64,000 bases of DNA, from assembly GCA_037176885.1 (NCBI GenBank), contig JAWWNJ010000047.1:1364001-1428000 (forward strand), written 5' to 3'. The position numbers were made by a program, and so were the translations under genes. Under the pieces are notes generated by a model. That model did not search any database. It was not told the DNA's origin and was given only the letters and a program-made list of their open reading frames with translations. Positions 20,927 through 30,521 of the stretch are shown in pieces; the first letter of the stretch is position 1, and each line of letters starts with the position of its first letter. Source of the DNA: Favolaschia claudopus (taxonomy: Eukaryota > Basidiomycota > Agaricomycetes > Agaricales > Mycenaceae).

Positions 20927-23019
20927 ATGCACCCCGCCGTCCAGATCTCTCGTCTCCAATGTCTTCCGCCCTCTATTCGAGTGAGTACGCCTGAGATGTG
21001 TCAAGCCATCGCTCTCAAAAAGAATTTACCAGCGTTTCGCTTCGCCGGCATGCGCAAGGAATTCGACTCTCAAAGAGGTGGAGCGTGCGATGGAATATAT
21101 TCAAGAGCATCGAGCTGAGCTCTCCAACTCTCAACACAACGCGTTCCTCCCCGTTTTCTTTCACCATCTCGATCCCGCCAAAATCCCATCTCCTGGATCG
21201 CTCGATTCCATGGACGTCCGGACTTCTGAAACGATATCTTGTGCTTTGATCTCTCTCGCAGCTATCGCGCATATGCACCAACTCCCTCGCGCTGTCGGCG
21301 TTTCTCTATGGCCCCGCGTCTGGCCTTGGACTCATTTCATCATCACCCACCGAGACCGTCTGCCCGCTCCGCCACCTCAGCCGACGTTCGAAACCGATTT
21401 TGTCAGGCTCATTGGGCAATTTCACGACCACCCAGACGGCTGGGAACTCATCTCGAGTACCCCCGGATTCCGCTGCTTCGTGGCGCAGATATGGAAGATT
21501 GGTCCCGTTATTCAAGAGCCGTACCGCGAGCTTATGTTCTCTGATCTCAGCGGGTTTATCGCCGACTTGGGGGTTCGCGAACCCAAAAACCTCGACGAGT
21601 TCGTTCAAGGGGCCGGGGGAGATGTGAAAGATCTGGCAGCGCTCATTGTGCAGTACATGAGAAGTATTCCCCTGAAATCTCCAAGTTCTCGCATTGTCCC
21701 AGGAGGACTCGCGACTGAGGTTTTTCGGCTCTTTACATTCATCGTGGAAGCTGATCAGCATCCTGGCGATGATGTGAAATGGCTCGGTACGCCATTCGGT
21801 CCTTTTTTCGAGGCACTCGTCCGCGCACACGGCGCTATTGAGACAGTTCTCGAGCTCATGCACACCCTCATCGGCTCCTACGCCCCCCATACCGATTCCG
21901 CGAAAGCGCTGAAGATCGGTCTATCCTTTATCACGCGGCTGCTCATCAGTCCGTGGGGATATGCATCGTTGGAGCCAGCCTTGGAGGCAGGTATCCTGAA
22001 AGTCATCGTCTCATGCGCGACTCTCAGCTGTTCTTCAATGGTATACCTCTCCTCGCGATATCTCCTCCGCGTCGGGATTCCTCTGGGCTTGGTCTTCTGT
22101 GACACTGGGAGGTGAGGAGGAGTTTCTATGAACTTGAAGACGCTACCGCGACAGCGGAATTTCGACATTCTAAAATATTCGAGGACTGGGAAATTTTTGT
22201 CAAGCTTGCCCGCGGACGCATCGAAATCTTGGACGACGAACAGTTCGAGGAGCCTTGGAAGGCTTGCGATAACTTGAAGGTGCGTTCCATATCGGGCGCT
22301 CGTGAAACGCTAAACAACATTAAACTTGTAGTGCGGCAACTTCGATGCGAAACAGGAATTCAAACGATGCTCACGATGCAAGTCATTCTACTACTGCTCT
22401 TCGGAATGCCAGAAAACCGATTGGCAGAGTGGTGGGCACCGAACCGCCTGCAAATCATACGGAAATCTCATCATGCGTAAGTTCAAATTTGTATCTATCT
22501 ATCATTCACAATGAGCGCATCTCATCCTTTGAATCTTCCGTAGATGAATCGATGCCCGGATCGAGCCTGGGTACCCGAGAGCGGGACTATCTCCGTTCCC
22601 TGCTGCGCCACGATTACATCGCCAACATCGAGAAAATCTGCGCTGAACAAATCAAAGCCATGTCAGCTAATCGGTCTGCAGTTCTCCTCACGGTTTTCGA
22701 TTACTGCTTCTTCGATCTCCAACTCGAAGTGCACTCTGCGACTGACTCTGCGCTTGCCGCAGACCTGCGAGAACGCAGCGAGGCAGAATACAACAACTTG
22801 GTTGCTAGGTCGAAAGCGAGCGAAGGAACCTTGCAGTTGCACGTTATTCGAATAATGGTGGCCTCTGTTCGGCGTGATTTCGTCATCCCGCTGCGTACTG
22901 CCGATTCGGAGATGTATGATACGATGAAGAAATTGGCGGCGCAAGGTAGTTATGACGCCGATGGGGAGGAGTTTCTTGGTCTCTTGGAAGTGGCGGTCGA
23001 TACGACGATTCACTCTTAG
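20927..23019 (+). CDS. MYND-type zinc-finger protein
   Basis: Five exons, 20927-20980, 21033-22040, 22112-22279, 22332-22476 and 22544-23019; 1851 nt, 616 aa. The first exon codes [18 protein letters not shown], the usual beginning of a large Agaricomycete MYND family (M-H-P-x-(L/V)-Q...LP-x-x-(I/L)-R). A helical region with WPRVWPW follows, and the MYND finger at about residues 406-445: C-D-N-L-K-C-G then [16 protein letters not shown] and C, all zinc ligands present. The C-terminal part ([13 protein letters not shown]...) also fits the family. MYND fingers bind proline-rich peptides; no SET domain is present, so methyltransferase activity is not implied. The 71-base intron 22041-22111 is required to keep frame. 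Confidence 0.88.
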
Positions 23020-23191
23020 TTTCTTGATTTTGTCCTTCTTGAATGGCTTAGATGTAACAAAAATATATACAGTGTAAGCCAGATTAGAATATTGTGACGA
23101 TTTCATTGGCAGCTTAAATACATCAAATACATCGAGTTTGAGACAAAGCGTACCATTCAAGAAATTTACCAAAAGCGATTTGATTCGGCCC

Positions 23192-24668
23192 TCACCTCTC
23201 CCCCAGGAAATTCAGCACACTTTCTTTGGTCCAGTCGTTCGCGACGGGACGTGTTATCGTCTTCAACACGAAATTCCTATCTCCCTCAGAGTCCCTCCCG
23301 ATGCAGTAAACGAGAGACTGGGTTTTGGTGGTCCAGCCAAGATACTTCAGATGATGAGGAACAGGACCGAGGTTATCGAGACGAGCTTGCGGCAAGAGCT
23401 CATCGAAGCCGAGGCGCAGCGCTCAAATTCGGGAATCGGGCGGAATTGACTCGAGAACGTAGTCCTATGAATAATTTAAACTGAGAGCGAAATCGGCGAA
23501 TCGAAACTCAAGACGCACCAAAAAGTCCACGGCTGATATCGGTATCCGGGAAGATCGCAAACGGTAGGAAATAGCGAGCTCGTCCAGATGTGATACTACG
23601 TCCACCATCAAAGCAAAAGCATCCACTGGGCGTACATCGCTTCTATGAATGGATGCCTCGATCTCTAGGCACCGAAGACTGGGCACGAACGAAGATACGA
23701 AGTTTTTGACTTTGCTCAACATCCGAGCATCATCTGGGTTGTCAAGCGCTCGAAGCCGCAAATGCAAAATCGCAGCGTTTACTAATGTGGGCGAGGCACA
23801 AATGGTGTAATCGTCAATATTGAGGTTGCGCAGTGCATTACTATCGAGGAGAGGGAAGGGCTGATGCGTATCGAGATATAGCGTTTCAATCTGCGGATGC
23901 CGCGTCAAGAAGTCTGAATCTGATGCGATTTTGCCAAGGCTGGGGCCGGTATACGAAAATCGTTTGAGTTTGGGATAGACGGATTGCAGTGTAAGTCCTT
24001 CTGGTGGTTCGCAACATACATGGAACCACAGCTCCAGCTCTTCGAGATCTTGGAGAGTTCCCAGGAGGGTCTCGAGCAAGACACCATCCCATTCATGGGA
24101 GTATAGACGGAATACCCGTAAGCGTGTAAATGTGATTGATTTCAATGGATTCTAGAGTTTGTTTCTCATTTCAATACATGGATGTTATGGAGCAACTCAC
24201 CGTATATTTTTCGTTGTTCGCGATATACAACTGTAACATCCGTAGGGATCCCAAGACGGGGAAAATGGCGGCCCAAACCTCTTCAGGCAGCAAGCAATCG
24301 TTACAACTGTAGTGGTAGCCATCCCAAATCAGAGTCGACAGCTGCTGGTGCCTGCTAATCGCGTTGAAGATCGTGATGAGATCCTGCTGGATCTGTTTAT
24401 CGACAGTGATATCAGGTCCCCGCCCGGGACCAGTGTATGGGGCGGCAATCGAGAGTGTCTTGCAAGACTTGGCTCTGGAGGGGTCAATCTTGAACACTCG
24501 AGCGAGCAATGAGATGGATTTGAAGGGAATTTCGATGGTGCGAAAGAGGATGGGGGTTGCTATTGAGTGAGTAAAGTGGTCGACTCTGCAGAAAGAAACC
24601 AGATCAAGGCGATCGTCAATCGATTCCGCTATCAACTGGAGTAGTTCGGGAAGTTCTATGGCCTTCAT
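23192..24668 (-). CDS. F-box protein (second architecture)
   Basis: Exons 24668-24201, 24151-23482 and 23421-23192, total 1368 nt, 455 aa. The N-terminus is a typical mushroom F-box: ELPELLQLIAESIDDRLDLVSFCRVDHFTHSIATPILFRTIEI. Leucine-rich segments follow (LGSLRMLQLYI, LEELELWF, PSLRCLEIEA), and a C-terminal block LKYLGWTTKTQSLVYCI as in F-box proteins that end in a Y-x-x-W-type motif. The last donor (GTTTAA) is weak, but the 60-base intron it defines restores the family C-terminus in frame. It is unrelated in detail to the MHRC-type F-box genes in the window. Confidence 0.78.
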
Positions 24669-25096
24669 TTTTGTTGGAGCCTCGGAACTAGAGCGAGGAA
24701 GATTTAAAACGCGTCAACGGCACTACTAGTTTTTCAAAATTGACCTAAGAGAAAGCGTTTCACAAAGCTGATGACCCGGGGATAGGAGCGGCGATTCGTT
24801 GGAGCTAAACATTGCAGCTGTAGTTGGATGGGAGTTTTGTCAACGAACGCAGAGAGTAATGGGACATATCACCTTGACTGTGGTGGTGGGAGGCAAGCGC
24901 AATGCCAGCAGTGTTCGGCACAAAGGCGGCATCAACAAGGCACAACAGATGAGATCAGTCACACTGTGACCGGCGCTCTCTTCCTCCCGCCCTCAGGCCT
25001 CAACGTCCATCTACCGCACAGGCACTACCAAAATACCTATATATACATGCTGAGGCTCTTTCTATTGCCGATTCTGTATCCATTCTTGGAGAACCA
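24669..25096. other. Intergenic upstream of truncated cupin
   Basis: Contains the promoter of the minus-strand F-box gene. The duplication breakpoint of the cupin copy is at about 25097. Nothing else recognised. Confidence 0.5.
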
Positions 25097-25567
25097 GCCG
25101 TGGATAATTTTCCGATTTTGGAGATCGCGGATATCTCGGCGGCGGTGGCGTTCATCGAACCGTGCGGATTGAACATCCCACACATGCACCCCCGCGCGAG
25201 CGAGGTGCTTACGGTCGTAGAGGGGGTGCTGGATACGGGATTCCTGCAGGAGAATGGGTTCACGACCGAGATCGATACGCAGCTTGGGAAGTTTCAGGCG
25301 ACGGTGTTCCCCATGGGGAGTATGCATTTCCAGCAGAATCCCACCTGCGACCCCGCGATTTTCGTGGCGGCGTTGAATTCGAAGGATCCGGGGAGGAGCG
25401 ATATTGCGACGAATTTTTTTATGCTGGATGCTGCGGTTGTTAATGCGACGTTGGGGTTCCCCACCACGATTGGGGGGAGTAATATTGAGCAGTTTAGACA
25501 GCCTATTCCGGCGAATTTGGCGTTGGGGGTGGATACTTGTTTGCAGGCTTGTGGGTTGAAGGAGTAG
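25097..25567 (+). pseudogene. 5'-truncated cupin (germin-like) copy
   Basis: Starts abruptly at VDNFPILEI, which matches residue ~117 of the intact cupin gene at 33457-34315, and runs to a normal stop at 25567 (155 codons). Side by side the two proteins differ at roughly one residue in nine. The germin box (H-x-H-x3-S-E...G) and second cupin box (P-x-G-x-x-H-x3-N) are intact, so purifying selection, if any, was recent. The signal peptide, the N-terminal third and a start codon are missing: the upstream frame is open for about 30 codons but has no ATG and no similarity. Orientation is opposite to the intact gene, 8 kb away. Confidence 0.78.
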
Positions 25568-27935
25568 GGGGGGTCTCTTGAAGCAATGAGTGAGCTCATA
25601 ATGCAATAGTTCGATCAATTAGAACGATGTTTTTGGTTTACTTGGAAGTTGATTGGTGGACGGCGGTTAAAAGAATATACGATACTCAACATACATAGTT
25701 ACCCTCCCGATCCGTAATGTTGGTTGTGTGCGCCGACGAGTGCGAGTAGGATCGATGCTACGAGAGAACTGAATCAGCGGGTGATTATTGTAGTGAAGAG
25801 CGGGAGATCATGAGATAAATCGCTTAGTTCCAGAAGGTGGGTAAGGGTGCAGGTATAGGTTGCCTTCTTTGGGTTGAGGACCTTGAGGTCCACAAAATAT
25901 CAGCCTGCGACCGAAATCTCTCCGCAGATCTGAGTTGACAGAAATCTGTTATGCATTGAGTACAAAGTTGCAGCCGTGAGGCTTGATCTTCTTCTGATCC
26001 AAATATTTTGCTCAAACAGGTGAATTGGGTCGATGGGAGACAATGAATTGAGTTTGTTTCACGAGAGAAGATTGCAAACTGGCGAAGGTCAAGCGATTCG
26101 CGAAGGTACTTGGGTAACGAAGGTTTTTTGACGAGAGATTTTTCGATCAAATAGAAGAAAGTCTCCATGGCCATTAATCCGAGCTAAGTATAGGTGGTTT
26201 CAGATAGGGAGAACAGGCAGAGAGCGTTGACATTGGGCCAGACGACCAGAAGAGATGAAAGTTGAGGACAAGAGACGAGGTGTTTGTCGAGGTTGATTCT
26301 CGCCGCTGTTGCCTTATTCGGACGTACGCTCCTCCACGTCCACCACGACGAACGTAGCGCAGGCGTCTGTTCCACTTCTTCGGCTCAGCTTGCATGTCAT
26401 GATGGCGCGCACCCCGAACTACCGTCCAGCACCGTCTTCTGGGTTTGCAACGCTTGAGCGCTGCCCGTCATGACTCATCTGGCTTTTCTGGATCTAAGCA
26501 CTTAGGATGCGTCCCAACGTAGGGCTTTCGTTAGAATGAGTTCAGCCATTGAAGGGAAGGAATCGGCTACCTAGGACGGCAGAATTAAGGTCAATGTCAT
26601 AACTACATCTGCGAGGAATGTCCAGCTTACTCGTTTTTGAATCCAGCGTGTCGATTCCGTATTGGGACTCGGATGAGCTGGAGATATTTTAAAGTGGCTT
26701 CGTGTCGTCTGTGCGTCTCACCCTCCCCCCCATTCTTCTTGTACTGATTCCTTATCTTGGTCTTCAAGGAACGGCTTCTCTCGTTTAGCAAGACAGACCG
26801 ACGGCAGCATCGTCGTTTCAGCTCGTACTTTACCGCATCGACGCCGGTCTCCCTCTCTATACCAACAGCGACTTCTATCAACCCCGTTCGGCCGACACCC
26901 TTGCCTCCCTCCGTACCGAATTCCTCGCTGCCCATAGAGCTCCTACAATGCCTATGATCTCTCCTCCTTCTGTGAATATCCGGATCTTCTTGCTCCTGGT
27001 CCTGCATTCTTACTCTATACGGATCGTCCTCGTCTCGCGAAACACCACCCCAGCAACTCATCGTCGGCGTACCCTTTCCCTCATGCCCCCTACCGTCCGT
27101 CTCTCTCGTGCGCTGGCACTCCCTTCCCCGTTCAGACTCATTACTATCAACGAAATCTGCGTAGCTCCCGTCGCGGCGCGCCTCTCCGGATCGCCATGAT
27201 GTATGCGGGGCTCGAGCTAAGAGCTTCGTCCTCATCACGCCCCATGCGCGTCGGCGGATGAAGGCAAGTGGGAAGCGTGCGATCTTAACGGGAAGCGGCG
27301 GTAGCTTCGAATCGGATGTGGAATCGAAAGCGAGGACGCACGGGAGATGGGTACATTGCCTCTCCATCGCGCCGTCCCCCTTTTACGCCCGGACTGCATT
27401 ATCCTCTTGCTCGTTATCCATGTGCCGCTCCCCAAACCCTCATTCCCCCACCCCGCTATACCCTTGAATGCGTCACAACGCACGAAGGCTGACGACGGCA
27501 CATCGCCATGCATGCATACAGCTTGCCCTCGCCTCCCGCCTGCGCTACCACACGCCGCCGTTCGTGGCTCATCCTCTTGCCGCGCTTGATGTCACCGCAC
27601 CCCTCATCCCATGTGCGGAAGCCCTTGGACGCGTATTATTCCCTCACTTCGCAAGCCGTCGTCGCCGTCCGCGGGTCATGATCTTGCTCGCTCTGCTGCC
27701 GCTTCCCCTCATCCCGCCGCACTACCCTCCGCAGCTGTACCCGTCTTGGGGATACGAATTTCGTGCCTATCGTCGCGATGGATACGTAGCGTGAGGTGTC
27801 TGCCCAGCACGTATGTACGGGTAGACGAGAATTGGACGTATGAGGAAGATTTAGAGGGTTTGGGCGGGGTGGCGCGGAGAGAGGAAAGAGGATAGGGGGG
27901 ATTCAGAGCGTGTCTCTGAACCCAAGACCCTCGAT
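25568..27935. other. Gene-poor stretch, AT-rich then GC-rich
   Basis: At 25824-26395 minus-strand frames contain CPQLSSLLVVWPNVNALCL and SLPKYLRESLDLRQF, faintly like the C-terminal half of an F-box/LRR protein with stops between them; possibly a decayed copy. From about 26.7 kb the composition becomes GC-rich, giving long open frames on both strands (for example minus 26627-27367) with no motif and no intron logic, so I do not call genes. Confidence 0.4.
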
Positions 27936-28400
27936 GACTCCACAAGTTGCCCAACGGCACGCTTGCCTCGGGCTCAGAGGATCTATTAGCGGATGTGCCG
28001 ACGCGTAAGTCCTTCCTCTTCTTCAATCTCATACTTTCTTACTTTCACTCATCATCCTTCCTTCCTTCCACCACCCGCAGGCGAAAGTCGGATATCGTGT
28101 TTCGTACATCGGAAACGACGGCGTCGGTCGGAGGAGGAGGGCACAACGCTCATCGTGCATGTCAGCCAGCCAGGCGGCTGCGTCTCCTCAGTCGCATCTC
28201 CGTCGATGCCTGCCGCCGGCCCCCCACCACCGACCGACCCCTCCGCTGAAGATGTCCCGCTGCTTCTAGATCTCCTACCAACGGCTTCAGGATCGCCCGA
28301 CCCTTCTCCCGCACCCTCTCTCACCCTCCCGGAGTCGTCGGGACCGGCCGTGGTCATTGAGTCTTGGTACGACGACGAGTCTGAGTACGAGGCGGCGTGA
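27936..28400 (+). other. Possible two-exon gene, uncertain
   Basis: A textbook intron (GTAAGT at 28006 to CCCGCAG ending 28080, with a CTNAY-like branch and pyrimidine tract) joins two open stretches. The downstream one can read ESRISCFVHRKRRRRSEEEGTTLIVHVSQ... then a Pro/Ser/Asp-rich tail ending ESWYDDESEYEAA at 28400. No start or family is recognisable. Confidence 0.3.
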
Positions 28401-29339
28401 GCTGGGGGAAACGATTACTTACATGGGCTCGACCAGGGTTGTGAGCCGGTGGATGATGACGGTGCGGCGGAAGCGGCTTTGGCTGTACCCCGTCGTTCTG
28501 TATCGACTCGTTCCCGTTGACGTTGCGGTCGGTCATCGTCGAGCATCACCTACAGCTCGTGACGTCATACATGTATCTTGAGCTCGCGTGTGCCTCTTCC
28601 GCCTCGTCCCATTTGCCTTGCGTTGTGACTGTATGAATGTCGGCGTTCGTTTGTATCGCCCACGGACCGTCGGACGCGGTGCTAGAACGGGGGAGCGGGG
28701 AGGACGGACCCGTCGTCGCGCATCGCGCCTCTCTGGGATTGCAAACGTTACGCTATCGATGGATGGAAGCTGGGGCTTCGTCTGCATCACGCCCTATAGG
28801 CGCTTGGTCCTGACGGGGAGGCGGCCGGAGTGGACGAGGAATGGGAGAGGATGCGCGTAAGACGAGTACATAGGCTTTACCCGCGTATACTCTCTCCCTC
28901 CGTTCGCCATCTACGCCAGGGACCGGATCGTCCATCCTCTTACTCGCTCTGATTCTGCGGCCGCTCCCTCAACTCTCATTCCAGCACTCATCATTCACAA
29001 ACGCTATGCTGCACTCCGCATCCGTACTGTCCCGTCCCGTAAATGCGATTGACGCCCACTTTGCGGATAGGGTGAGGTGCAGATATGTAGAGTATGCCCC
29101 AGCGTGGACGAGGACGTGATGCCGGAGGGTGAGGTGCTGGCAGCGGTAGACTCAGAGGAGAGGGGGAGAGGTAGGGGCCTGCGGGAATGCATGGAGATGA
29201 CGCTAAAAGAGGACGAGGAGGAGCGTGGCATGGTCGAGCAGCTTTCTTTGGTGAGCTCTTGAATGCGCCACGACGCACCAGCGATAACGACCGGAGGAGC
29301 TTGTAGGTTTCTCCTGGTGCAATATTTAGCGATGTTTGG
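28401..29339. other. GC-rich, no supported gene
   Basis: Imperfect repeats of a GCTCGCTCTG..CGGCCGCT..CTCATTCC segment connect about 27385-27460, 27685-27715 and 28945-28985. No gene-like exon chain. Confidence 0.4.
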
Positions 29340-30135
29340 ACATTGAGTCTACTGTTCCCCGTCGTTGTCTCTCGGAGCGGTCGGTTATGCTGGGAGGCTG
29401 TTCTTTGTCGAGAAGTGCCTTGACATCCATTCGTCTACGAGCTTCCGACGGCATGTATCACTCACGGGCTGCGCGGGGAGGTGTTAGAGGAACGGCCTCG
29501 GGGAAGCGAGGGGGAAGAGGAGGAGGAGCAAGACGGGGAAGCGCTGCGGGGAGAAGGGGAGGGAGTTTTGAGTAATCGACGATACGGGGTCGTGAGGTGG
29601 AGCTGGGGGTGGGGGTGTCGAAGGAGACGAGCGCTTGGTGGATCGCCTGCAGAGCATGAGGTCGTGGTGATGGCTGGGGAAAGATGTTTCCTGCCGTCGT
29701 CTCGTAGCGGTGGGTCGAGCTGAGAGTATCCGTCTTCGTCGACGAGCAGCTCGATGCCGCAGGTTCGTCTTGACCTTCGCTCCCGCCTGCAGTACCGCCT
29801 CGCGTTGTGACCCTTGGATCACTCACGGACGCGGTGAGGTATTGAAGTAAGGGGAAGGCATTGAGGGGAGGAGGCAAGGGTGTCGTGCTGTTCAAGGTGG
29901 ACCCCTCCAAGGGCACGAGGGGGTGGTGATGGCTGGGGGAAGATGTCGCCCGTCGTCGTCCTCTCGTAGCCGCCGGTCGGTCACGCTGAAAGGCTTCGTC
30001 GAGCAGCCTACGATCCGTCGACGCCACACATTCATCAGCTTGACCTCCGCTCCCACACTCGGATGCCACCTGTATCATTCACCGACGCGGTGAGGTCCTG
30101 AAGGACCGAGGGAGGGGGGAGGAGGAGGAGGATGA
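29340..30135. repeat. Diverged tandem repeat, three units of ~200-330 bp
   Basis: Units at about 29350-29560, 29690-29880 and 29945-30135 share in order: a TCGTC(G/C)TCTCGTAGCGG-like start, TTCGTCGA(C)GAGCA, a CTTGACCTTCGCTCC core, GTATCACTCAC or ATCACTCACGGACGCGG, then GGTGAGG and a G-rich tail. Copies differ by many substitutions, so the array is old. The long proline-rich minus frame over it (29458-30078) is a by-product. Confidence 0.6.
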
Positions 30136-30422
30136 GCGGCAGGATACGGCGAGCACCTGCATGAGGTGAAGCTGGTGGTGCTTGCGAATAAATCGGGTAC
30201 TTGGCTATCAGTCACTGAGAAACTCATGAGGCATGCAGCATGCTTCGTCGCGAATCATCCGGGAAAATTCATTATCATGCTCAGCGCGCCGAGATCCCCG
30301 ACCTATTGTCTACGATGCAATTGTGACCAGAGTTTTGACTCTAATTGTGCTTCGAGGGCTATGCTTGTCAATCAGCTTGGAGGATGACGCGTCGTTGTGG
30401 CCACAATCCTTGTTCTAGGCGC

Positions 30423-30430
30423 TATAAAAG
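30423..30430 (+). promoter_or_regulatory. TATA box of F-box paralogue 2
   Basis: TATAAAAG about 92 bases before the ATG at 30522. This paralogue lacks the GTGACAWGTCAC palindrome found before the other three genes of the family, so it may be regulated differently. Confidence 0.5.
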
Positions 30431-30521
30431 GCCGTTAGCGAGGACCACTTGCTGTATCCTGGACTCGTCATTTTCCCTTGCTTCTAAATCATTCCGATTG
30501 ACCTCAGCATCGAAGAGTACT

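Noticed and set aside
26627..27367. 246-codon minus-strand frame
   Set aside because: Arg/Gly/Glu-rich composition from GC-rich repetitive DNA, no motif, no splice context and comparable frames on the opposite strand.
29458..30078. 206-codon proline/serine-rich minus frame
   Set aside because: It covers the tandem repeat; composition explains the open frame.
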